This document shows positions 12,401-21,556 of a stretch of 64,000 nt of DNA, piece after piece. Origin of the DNA: Balamuthia mandrillaris (lineage: Eukaryota; Discosea; Longamoebia; Balamuthiidae); NCBI GenBank assembly GCA_031835245.1, contig JAVKOQ010000003.1, forward strand, positions 533,001-597,000, written 5' to 3'. The notes beneath the pieces are model-generated. The model was given only the letters and a program-made list of their open reading frames with translations, made no database searches and had not been told where the DNA came from. Position 1 is the stretch's first letter, and every line of letters starts with the position of its first letter. The position numbers and the translations under genes are program-made.

Positions 12401-12944
12401 TTCTGATCAACCCAAAGACGCGAAGAGAAGACGTTCCTTGGTTGGTGGTGGTGAAGATTGCGCGTAATGCAGCCAGAGGCCTTCGTTATCTTCATTCCTT
12501 GAATGTCGTTCATCGAGGTATGTTCGCTTTTTTTAAAAAAAACCGTTCTTCTTCTTCGCCTTTTGAGGCCTGAAAGATCTGTTCTATTCTCTCCGTCGCA
12601 ACAGATGTTGCTGCAAGAAACATTTTGGTTTGTCGAAACTATAGGGCAGTTCTTGGAGACTTTGGGATGTCCAGAGTATTAGAGAAAATGTACCAAACTA
12701 CCAAAAGCAATGTCGGAGCTGTAAAGGTACAGTTCATTCATTCCTTCTATTATGCCCAAAAATGTTTATTTAAAGCTGTGTCATACAGTGGATGGCTCCA
12801 GAAGCGTTTAAGAACCATGAGTACAGCAAAGAAACGGACAGCTTTTCCTTTGGTGTCTTCTTGTGGGAGCTTTGTACCAGACAACAACCATGGCAAGACA
12901 AAGATGTCAATTATGTTGCCCATAAAGTTCTTAACGAAAGTACG

Positions 12945-12982
<38 letters not shown>

Positions 12983-13340
12983 GAAACAGTGAAACTCAAA
13001 TAACTGCAGATGAGCGTTTGCCAATACGAGAGAACGAAGATGAGGTTATGAAGGATCTGCTTATTCGCTGTTGGCAATCGGATCCAAAACTGAGGTTCGT
13101 TTCTCTCTCCCTCTCTCCCTATCTATCTCTACTCTCTCTTCTTTATCTCTGTTTCCGCTTATTCACCTTTGAAATAAATAACTACAAAGACCAAGTCTGG
13201 TGGAGATGTGCGACATTCTCGATGAGTACTATCAAACTTTGAAAAAGGAAGCACTCGAAGACACTCAGCAGAATCAGTTGCGATGCCTCTCCTCTTTTTT
13301 CTCCGATTCCTCCCGGTCCCTCCTTGTGGTGTTGTGCTGA
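9466..13340 (+). CDS. Receptor kinase: FG-GAP ectodomain, one TM helix, tyrosine-kinase-like domain
   Basis: A signal peptide at MSWSVFSTLSLLLWFLLL leads into ~600 extracellular residues with repeated FG-GAP blades of integrin-alpha type (FGFAVEVVDPDTVIVGAP, FGSSVSSTELD, FGYSVAADGDSIIGAP, FGAFVALNGDTAVVSNG). A Ser-rich stalk, one TM helix (VVVPAVVSVLVFLLLVLVA) and an acidic juxtamembrane segment follow. The kinase domain has the Gly loop ASGAFGVVFKG, lysine in CAVKV, Glu in REAEMM, catalytic loop HRDVAARN (formed across an intron), DFG in LGDFGMSR, KWMAPEAF, WELCTRQQPW and RCWQSDP. HRDxAARN and KWMAPE are tyrosine-kinase-type. The first intron is 11335-11399; several later introns hold CT or TTC tracts. 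The last exon starts near 13191 and ends at TGA 13338-13340. Total is roughly 1100 residues. Ligand is unknown. Confidence 0.85.
12215..12270 (+). repeat. (TTC)n tract in a kinase-gene intron
   Basis: A run of TTC units lies in the intron between the exon carrying the REAEMM glutamate and the exon encoding KENYCTTLYG. It is pyrimidine-rich on the sense strand. Confidence 0.9.
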
Positions 13341-13371
<31 letters not shown>

Positions 13372-13621
13372 TGTTCCTCTCTCCGAACAGGGTGGTCGGT
13401 TACATGCAAGCCTCTTAACAGCAAACACGACAACAAAGGGGGAAAGCAAAGGAACAAAAAACATTAAAGCAGAACAGAATGGAGAACGCAAGTGTATGAA
13501 TAATAGAGAAAAATAAATAAGGTTATTTTTTTTCATTTCTTGTCTGTTGTTCTTCGTCTGCTTCTCCTCTCTTTCCCAATCTTCTCTTCTCTTTTTCTCC
13601 TCTTTTTTTTAAAGTGTTTCT

Positions 13622-14575
13622 CTAAACCTGAGACGCCGGTTTCGCAAACTGTTTGCCTCCCAAGAACATCGCGCAGATGACAAACGGCACATAAGCAATG
13701 GTCGCCACGAAGAACTGCTTGGCCGTCCTTCTCTCCGTCGGCTCCCTCCGGAACCTCTGCGCAAAGCCCAACAACGCCACATGCGCTCCCACCAGGAAAG
13801 GCACTGCCACCGGTCGCACCAACTCTAAGGACCAGCTCAAGGGGAAGCACATGGCCACGGTGAAGCCGAGCGCAATGTCGGCGGCTGCTCGAGCGTCCTG
13901 TTGCACGGGCAGCACTTGAAAGTGTCCGCGATGGTAGTCTTCGAGGTTCTTCACGCAGACGGCCATGGTGTGGGGAATCTGCCAGAGGTACATTAACGTT
14001 GGGAGGATGAAGGCCGAAGCGGGGAGGTTGTTTTGAGGGAGGGACGGGGCGAGCGAAGTGGAGGAGGAAGAAGAAGAGGGATAAGAAGGATGAGAAGTCC
14101 AGCCGATGAGAGGAGGGATGGCGCCGACGATGGCGCCCCACCAAGTGCTGCTGGGAGCGCGTTGCTTCATGGGAGTGTAAATGCCGGCGTAGATGAAGAT
14201 GTTGGCGGCGGCGAGGATGGCCGACACCGGCTGCACCCGGTAGAGCATGCCGAAGCCGGCCACGGCCGTCGCCAGCGAGAAGCAAGCGGCGTGGGCGGGG
14301 GAGATACGGCCCGAGGGCAAGGCACGGCCGCAGGTTCGCACCATCGCGCGGTCGTTCTCCACCTCCAGGATCCTGTTGAGGCAGCTGGCGGAGCAGGAGG
14401 TCAGCCAGGTGCCGGCGCAGACAATCCAAAACTCTCCCTGAAGGAGCTCGGAGAGGAGGCTGGAGGAGTTGCTGGCGGCGAGAAGGCGCCCTCCCGCTGC
14501 GGTGAGGACCACCGAGCCGGTCAGATGCGGGTTGGAGAGCTCGTAGTAGTCCTTCAGCGTTTGTAACAGCCCCAT
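13622..14575 (-). CDS. COX10: Protoheme IX farnesyltransferase (haem O synthase), COX10-like
   Basis: UbiA-family polytopic membrane enzyme that farnesylates protohaem to haem O for cytochrome c oxidase, normally in the mitochondrial inner membrane. Single exon, 317 residues from the first ATG (MGLLQTLKDYYELSNPHLTG). The first prenyl-diphosphate motif region is NRILEVENDRAMVRT with the conserved GRALPSG after it. The second conserved block is YAGIYTPMKQRAPSSTWWGA followed by VGAIPPLIGW. Several hydrophobic helices follow. A possible upstream GTG at 14611 is less likely than the ATG at 14575. There is no obvious cleavable mitochondrial leader, and the protein is shorter than human COX10, as for bacterial CyoE/CtaB forms. 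A Ser/Pro-rich insertion sits after IGWTSHPS. Confidence 0.88.
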   Translation of the reverse strand: MGLLQTLKDYYELSNPHLTGSVVLTAAGGRLLAASNSSSLLSELLQGEFWIVCAGTWLTSCSASCLNRILEVENDRAMVRTCGRALPSGRISPAHAACFSLATAVAGFGMLYRVQPVSAILAAANIFIYAGIYTPMKQRAPSSTWWGAIVGAIPPLIGWTSHPSYPSSSSSSTSLAPSLPQNNLPASAFILPTLMYLWQIPHTMAVCVKNLEDYHRGHFQVLPVQQDARAAADIALGFTVAMCFPLSWSLELVRPVAVPFLVGAHVALLGFAQRFRREPTERRTAKQFFVATIAYVPFVICAMFLGGKQFAKPASQV

Positions 14576-14818
14576 CTTGTGTTGTTGTTTTTTTTTAACT
14601 GTTTCACTCACTCAACTTTTTTTAGCCGATCAAAGAATCATCTAAAGAAGAAAGACGAGAAGGAGGAGAAAAAGAAGAAAGGATTGGACGAGGAGCAGCG
14701 CAGCGACCTCCTCTAGACTTAATCTTTTCTTTTCTTTTTTTTCTTCGAAGCGCATTTAATGTCGACAATGCTGTACGACTTGTGCAGCAGTTGTTGAGGA
14801 GCGAAAGTCGACAGTTTA

Positions 14819-16278
14819 TCATTTATTGTTTGAGGAGCCATTGGAGCGGAGTTGGTGGCGCAACCCCTCCAGGTACTCCTGGGAGGCAGCATTCCCTCCG
14901 CAGACGATCACCAGCACCGGCCGTTGTGGTTGTGGTTGTGGCTCCGGTTCCTCTTCTTCGTTCCTCTGCTTCTTGTTCATAAAGTCCAAAAGCTGTGGAT
15001 GCTTGTTGTAGACCACAGCTAATCCGGCTGCAAAGGAGAAACAACAACAAGTCGTTAGTTCCTGCTGATATATGTATGTCTCTCTATGTCTTTCTGTTCT
15101 GTCTCTGTTTGTTGCTATCCAACAAGGAAGAGAAAGCAAATACCTCCGCAAGATGGTTCTACGTAAAGTTGGTGGTCCCTGTAAAAGTCGATGCACGCCT
15201 CCACGGCCTGAGCATCGGAGACAACGCAAGATTGAATGGGATGCTCGGACGCCCATTCGAATGCTCGTTGCGCCACTTGTAATGCTCCTAATGTCTTTGC
15301 CACGCTTGTTATCTCTGTCAAGCTCACCAATTGTCCTTTTGTTGGCAAAACAAATAAGAGAAGGAGAAGGAGAAGGAGGAGAAGAAGAAGAAGGAGACGA
15401 AAAAACAACAGTAACCACAACATGTCGTTTACCTGCAGTGACAGCTGCATGAAAGGAGTGGGCTCCTTGTGTCTCTACGGCCAAGATAGGGACGTCCTTC
15501 CACCCAGCCTTTTGCAATCCTTCTGCGACTCCACACAACAGACCACCTCCTATTATACCACAAACAGCAGAACAATGATGAGAGGGAGAAGGAGTGAATG
15601 AAAGTTGAGCATTCAACCTCCAACCACGCAAACAACGACAGCAGGCTTGGGAATGTTGTGCCGTAGGAAGTCATCACGTATTTCCTCCACAATGCTGCTG
15701 TGGCCCTCCCAAATGTCAGGCAGATCAAATGGAGGTATGTACGCTGTGTCCTCTTTCTTGGCCATCTCTCTCGCCACTGCATCTGCTTCGTTCCACACCT
15801 TGCCTGTTCGTTTGTTCTGTTCTTGTTAGTCCCTGTCTCTTTCTCATGGGTGGAGAGAGAAACGAAGGAAGACATAATGGAGAGAAACAGCTAGAAACGG
15901 AGCAAGCGAACGAGAGGACAAGAGACAGAGGAGAATGAGAGAACAAGAGAAGAGAACAAAGCACATAGCACTCAACAAAACCAGAAAGAGAGAGAAATGA
16001 GAACCATGCACGACGACGGTAGCTTCTTGCTGTCTGATCTTGTCCATCATGAAGGCGGGTGTGGAGGAAGGGACCACTACCGTAACCGGCACGCCCAACA
16101 ACCTTCCAGCATACGCCACCGCATAACTGTTTTTTTTAACAAAAAGTAAGTTCGTTACAAGCACCGCCTTCTCTCCGGCATAAAAGACGGATGTAAACGA
16201 ACCCAGCGTTGCCTCCCGATGAACAAACCAACGTTTTCGCACCCCTCTCTACCGCTCTACTGCATGCAAGTCCTTTTG

Positions 16279-16320
<42 letters not shown>

Positions 16321-16524
16321 GAAGAGATGAGCGATCAAGAGGAAATGATTGACAAACAGCGAAAGAGGAGGGAAAAAACCGATGCCGCGGATCTTGAAGG
16401 ACCCGGAAGGCTGGAGAGCGTCCATCTTCAACCAGACGGGGGAGGCGAGGAGCTGCGACAGTGGCTCCGACTGAACCAACGGCGTGTTCTCGTGGAATAC
16501 GCGTGAGCCTTTCGTTTCTTCCAT
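14819..16524 (-). CDS. PLP-dependent serine/threonine dehydratase (SDS/threonine deaminase type)
   Basis: Fold-type II PLP enzyme in about six exons. The PLP lysine is in SGSFKIRG near the N-terminus, followed by the substrate/cofactor loop SSGGNAG, then AVAYAGRLLGVPVTVVVP, a glycine-rich phosphate loop (VVCVVGGGGLLCGVAEGL across a splice) and the C-terminal VEPSCGGAGLAVVY. The family deaminates L-Ser to pyruvate or L-Thr to 2-oxobutyrate. The absence of an ACT regulatory domain and the overall length (~370 residues) fit catabolic serine dehydratase (SDS/SDSL). The start at 16524 (MEETKGSRVFHENTPLV) aligns with the family N-terminus. The intron after IRG holds a long GA tract (CT on sense). 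The C-terminal Glu/Pro/Gln insertion (~15000-14930) is lineage specific. Confidence 0.88.
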
Positions 16525-16557
16525 TTCTTTTTATTTCTTTCTCAACCAAAAAAAAAA

Positions 16558-16694
16558 ACTAAGAAGAAGAAGAAGAAGAATAACAAGAAGAACAACAACA
16601 AGAAGAAGAAGGAGAAGAAGAAGAAGAAGAAGAAGAAGAAGAAGAAGAAGAAGAAGAAGAAGAAGCACAAGAAGAAGAAGAACAAGAAGAAGGA
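16558..16694. repeat. (AGA)n trinucleotide repeat
   Basis: About 135 bases of AAG/AGA units with AAC interruptions fill the gap between the dehydratase start (16524) and the end of the next minus-strand gene (16761). It reads as TTC on the strand carrying both genes. No coding potential is believed. Confidence 0.9.
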
Positions 16695-16760
16695 TAGAAG
16701 GAAGAGAGAAATGAAAGCAAGCAGAGAATAATCCTATATAAACAAGCATTGAAAACACCT

Positions 16761-18360
16761 TTACAAGAGCTGATCAAAAGCGCGTTTAAAGTCGCCCTTA
16801 AACGTCTGCACCCTCTTAAACTCGTACGTACAATACTTGTCGCCAGCGACCCTCAATGAGGTGGGCGTGTCCACCCGCAGGTTGTGCTTCTGGCTGTCAA
16901 CGATGCTCTTCCAGTCTTGGCCCCATTGGCAGAGGAGGGGCGTTAGGAAGGCCGCTTGGTTCTGTTGGCAGAAGCTGTGGAAGAAGCATTTCTTGACTAG
17001 CATCGCCACATAGTATTCTTGTTGAGGGTCTTCCTCGATTTCTGAGGATAGAATGAAAGTAAGGTTACAACATAGAAAGAGAAACAATGAAGAAGGAAGA
17101 ATGGAGAATGAAGAAAAAGCTGGAGGAGACAAACAAGAAGAAGACAAAGAAGAAGAAAACAAAAACAGAATGAAGAGAAAATACCTATTGAAAAAGAGTT
17201 GCCAAGTATACGGGCACGTTTCTTAGAGAAGTCACAAAAAAAAAGTTACATTAACACAAGAAAGAGACAAGAGAGGATAACGAAGGTATACACACTTTAA
17301 AGGAGGCTGACAAGACAGGGAGTGGATTAGGAGCGAAGAGAGGTACTTCCATGCATGCTTTCTTCAACTGGTTTCTTCCTTTCTCCTGCACGAAACATTC
17401 CTTCAAGATGTCTATCAAAACGGCGTGATCGTTTACTATCGGGTACAACACACGATATCCAGCCAACAGCACTGCGCTCATTTGCAGGAAGCCTGTTGTT
17501 CAATGGTTAATAAAGTGTCTACTGTCTTCTTCATTTCCCTTTCTCCTTTCTTCTTTCTCCTTTCTTCATTCTTCATTCTTCTTTTTTTGCTTCTTGCTTC
17601 TTGCTTCTTGCTTCTTCTTGTTCCGTTGCTTTCTCGTTCTCCTCGCCACCCTCTCCCTCTCATAGGCAGGTAAATGCGAGAAGTTACCAGCAGATTGCTT
17701 GTCAGAGACAAGGTTCTGGTTCTCCTTGACAATCTTCTCCGTCTCCAGCTTGATCTCCGGCAGCACCTTGGACTTTAGCACATGGGAGGGCACCGCCAAC
17801 TGGCGCAGCAGGGTGGGGTTGTTCCTCACGTTTTGGAGGAACTGCTGCGGGATGGTCTTCTTGGTGAGGTGGGTCATGGCCGCGGCCAAGGCCTTCTCCA
17901 CCAAGCCCACCGGTCGGTTGTGTTTTGGCGAGGGTGGTGGTGGAGGAGTAGGAGGAGAGAACGAAGGAGGAGTGTTGGTGCCGCTGCTGCCGCTGCCAAT
18001 GAATGAGGAAGAGGAGAGTGTTGACGCCGAGGAGCAGGTAGCAGGAGGAGCGTGCTCCAGTGGAGAAGAGAGGACCAAAGAAGGAGTGGCAACAGAGAGA
18101 GGAGGAGAGGGTGCATGCATGGAAGTGTGTGCGTTGGAAGGATCAGCAAAGGGGCTGAAATGAAGGGAAGGAGGAGTTGGAGGAGCAGAGGAGGAGCAGC
18201 AACAAGAGGGGGAAGAACAAGTAGTGCGAAGCTGAAGCGAAGGTTCACGTAGGCCAAACGGTCTTGCATAGGAAAGCAAAAGAGGAGTGCGAGCTGCCCT
18301 CACAGGCGATGGCTTGCAGCTGGAGGCCACCAACAACACCAGCGTTCCGCCCTTTCTCAT
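16761..18360 (-). CDS. ATC-hydrolase-like protein with N-terminal leader
   Basis: About four exons. The first encodes MRKGGTLVLLVASSCKPS, a basic/hydrophobic leader that looks like a mitochondrial presequence, then a Ser/Pro-rich low-complexity stretch and a helical segment (KALAAAMTHLTKKTIPQQF). Exon 2 continues with FLQMSAVLLAGYRVLYPIV. The last exon has the Cys pattern C-FFHSFC ... LLCQWGQDW ... LRVAGDKYCTYEF. This layout (a Cys-rich zone, a second Cys with acidic/amide neighbour, then a basic residue, glycine and a Cys-aromatic-charged ending) resembles the L-2-amino-thiazoline-4-carboxylate hydrolase family. Family assignment is by eye and tentative. Whether that activity exists here is not shown. 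The stop is TAA at 16763-16761. Confidence 0.55.
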
Positions 18361-18635
18361 CCTTTTGTTTGTTTGTTTTTTGTTTTTTTGCTTCTGGCTA
18401 CTAAACTCGTGTCGACACGGATAATTAAGAGGTACAATTTGTCGACATAAACAATGCAAGGAAAAAGGGCAGCAAAACAGTCTTTTTCGGAAAAGTCCTG
18501 TGTATCCCTCCTCCGAGCACATAAAAGAAGACAAAGACAGACAAAGGGCCGAAGGGGCGAGGAGAAAGAAGAGCTCCGCGTTTCGAAAAATTCTACTGAG
18601 TTCAAGTGCACAAAAAAACAAATAAACAAGGGTAT
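18361..18635. promoter_or_regulatory. Intergenic region with two TGTCGACA-type palindromes
   Basis: Between the end of the sedolisin gene and the start of the ATC-hydrolase-like gene. GTCGAC occurs at 18411-18416 (within CGTGTCGACACGG, a 12-base palindrome core) and at 18441-18446, 30 bases apart. No coding signal seen. Confidence 0.4.
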
Positions 18636-20598
18636 TTAAGGAACAAGGGTGGCCAAGGACTTGCTGAAGAGAGGGAAGTTGACGGAGCCCCATCCGGTCA
18701 AAGGATCCCATCCAGCGGTGGCGTTGAAGCCCAAGGGGCAGCAGACCTGTTGGCCAGGGTTGCCAGCGCAGCAGTTGTTCTCTCCGATCTTGACGTCATT
18801 GAAAGCGGGGGACTTCTGGTAGCCCAACTGGTAGAGGGTGGGATTGATGAAGCCCAAGGGACCCTTGCCGTTGTTGAAGCGCATGTCGTTGATGAGGGTG
18901 ATCATGCCGGCAAAGACGGGGCTGGAAGCAGAGGTGCCGCTAAGCACGTAGCTCTGGCCGCCGATCACCACAACGTAGTTGTGTCCAAGGAGGGCCACGT
19001 CGGGGTAACCACGGCCCTTGCTGTTGAACTTGCTGAGAGGAGGCAGGTTGGGGGCAGTCTTGAAGTAGGTCTGCACGGCCTGGTCCTGGTAGCTGGGGCG
19101 GTTAAAGTGGATGGAGAAGCCACCGCCGGTAGTGATGAGGCCACCAGCGTTGGACATGCAGGCAATCTCTGGGTGACCGAACTCGGGGCCTTGAGTGGCA
19201 CCCACAGCGACGACGTAGGGAGAGGTAGCGGGGAAAGAGGGGCTGAAACCGCACATGGAGGGGTCATCACGGGCCTCGAAGTTAGCCACACCGTCATCTC
19301 CAGATGAGACCATGATGGTCAAACCCTGAAGGCCGAGCTTGCAGACGTCCGTGTTGAAGCGTTGGACATCCTCGTCGGGATCCTCAGCAGCCAGGGAGCC
19401 GTAGCTGATGGAGTGGACAAGAGGAGGGTTGGAGGTTTTGTAGAGAGCGAGGATCCAGTCCAGGAAGGGGTCCTGGGCGGACGCGTCGATAGACCAGTAA
19501 GTGGTGGTGGCCTCTTGGGCAATGGCCATCATGTACTGCACGTCCAAGTTGGCCTCAGCGCAGGTGTCCGGGTCGGACTCGCAAGCGTTGGGGTTGTTGG
19601 GGCCGATGACCTTGTCCACGGCTTTCTGTTTAAGGCCAAACTGCTTCTGGAAGGTGGTGAGATCCTTGGGAGAGAAGTCCTGGCCCAAAGCCTCGAAGAG
19701 GGATTGAGTTGCCTTGGGGCTGGTGACGATGGTGTTGCTGATGCCGTAGAACTTGGTGATGTCCTGAGGGGTGATGGTACCCTTGGCCCTGCTGTTAACC
19801 TTGTGGGACATGAAGTTCATCTTTTGGCTGGGGGGGAAGTAGATGGTGTTGCCCACAAAGTCTACCTTGTCGGCAACCTAACAAGAAGGATGGGGTAAAT
19901 CAGCAAAGGCAAAGGTCGAGTTCGACGGTGACAAGGGTTGAATTTACCTCCTTGGGAAGGGAGAAGTAGGGAGTCCTCATGATGGAACGACCATGGTGGG
20001 GGGAGCGGAAGGTGTGGAACTGAGCACCGAGCAAGTCCTCCAATTCCTCAATGGTGGCATCCACACTGACGTAGTCACCATTGATGGTGGTGGTGAAGCT
20101 GAAGCCCTTGCTGGCCAACCAGTCCTCAACAGCCTTTGGTTTGAATGAGAACAAGATTTCAAGAAATCAGTGTGAGATTTCTTGTGAAAGACAGAAAGAA
20201 AAAGAGGAAGAGTAAAAAAATCTCACTCATTGAGTGAGAAAAGATGGAGGGTAGTGTACCTTGGTGTATTCAGGCACAGAGAACAGCTCTCCAACCTCTT
20301 GGACAGTTAGGTGCTTGCCCCTCCTCTCAGAGATGGAGAGAGGGTTGGAGATCTCGTCCAACAGCGAGTCGCAAGAGTCGGCGGCGCCCTCCTTGTTCTT
20401 CACGGCAAAGACAACGGTGTGGAACTGCTCAGCGGGGGTCTTGCCCACCAAGGTCCAGCCCTTGGGGTTACAGAAGCCCTCGTAGGCGCAGAGGGCGGTC
20501 TTGGGGGCGGTGAAGGCAGAGATGTGAGGGTCTTTGGCCGAGCAGGCGGCCACAAAGCAGAGCGCGGCAACAGCCACAACCGCAGTGAGGGTCCTCAT
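18636..20598 (-). CDS. Secreted S53 sedolisin / tripeptidyl-peptidase-like serine protease
   Basis: Three exons (20598-20260, 20133-19948, 19877-18636), about 588 residues. A signal peptide (MRTLTAVVAVAALCFVAACS) precedes a pro-domain (the activation domain of S53 enzymes), then the catalytic domain. The catalytic Glu and Asp lie in EANLDVQYMMAI, the oxyanion Asp in SSGDDG, and the nucleophile Ser in SGTSASSPVFAG. The C-terminal Ca-binding region is present (NDVKIGENNC ... GWDPLTGWGSVNF). All catalytic residues are kept. The family is acid-active and lysosomal or secreted. Codons are strongly biased to C/G third positions compared with neighbours, which suggests high expression. Confidence 0.95.
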
Positions 20599-20900
20599 TA
20601 TTCGTGTGTGTAGTGCAGTCAGTGCGACGCGGGAAAAAAAAAGTGAGGGTGCTGAAAGAACTACACTTAATTTTTTTTGACGATTTTATAAGTGGCGATC
20701 TAGGCATGAAAATGGAAAATGCTGGCGTATTAGGATATGAAGCGATAGGGCGGAAAAGTTGACGGAAGAGGCGTGGGCGAGGGGTCCTTAAACTGAATTT
20801 TCGCGTAATTCTACCCCAATAAGGAAAGTAATTTCGTTGCCACAGCCAATCGGCATTCTTATCGGAGGTTTTTGTGTTTTACATGGGGTAAAAAAAAAGC
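20599..20900 (-). promoter_or_regulatory. Upstream region of the sedolisin gene
   Basis: About 300 bases between the sedolisin start and the end of the LRR-phosphatase gene. A CCAAT box (20846-20850; ATTGG on the sense strand) lies ~250 bases upstream of the start. There is an AT-rich stretch near 20666-20690. No gene seen. Confidence 0.4.
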
Positions 20901-21313
20901 TCATACAAGAAAGTCGTTCGCTTGGTCGTCCGGATGATGAGAATTGGAAGAAGAGGATTCAAGATGGACGCAATGCCGCTCATACTCACGGAGTTGCTGC
21001 TCGAAATGAGGGTTGGGCTTTATGGTGGGCCGTTTCTCTTGGGCGAAACGCAAGGCGTCATCGTAGGTCATCCCGCGAGAAGCCATTAGATAGGCCAACA
21101 CAATGGATCCGCTGCGCGACCGCCCCTGTACACTGTCAATCAAAAAAAAAAAAAAACACACACACACAATAACCGAGTCAGACAGAAAGAAAGGTCGAAT
21201 AACATAGGAAGAAAGTTGAGGAGAGAAGGGTACCAATGAACAAGCACTCTTTCGCTAGCAGAAAGAGCTTTGACGAAAAGAGGTGAGAAACTTCAAAGAA
21301 AGAAAGAAACGAC

Positions 21314-21353
<40 letters not shown>

Positions 21354-21448
21354 AACGACAAGAAAGAAAGAAAGAAAGAAAGAAAGAAACGACAAGAAAG
21401 AAGAAAAGAAAGAAAGAAAGAAAGAAAAGAAAGAAAGAAAGAAACGAC

Positions 21449-21499
<51 letters not shown>

Positions 21500-21500
21500 A

Positions 21501-21556
<56 letters not shown>

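Noticed and set aside
18606-19307. Plus-strand 233-residue open frame
   Set aside because: It is antisense to the sedolisin exon and arises from its GC-rich third positions; no motif.
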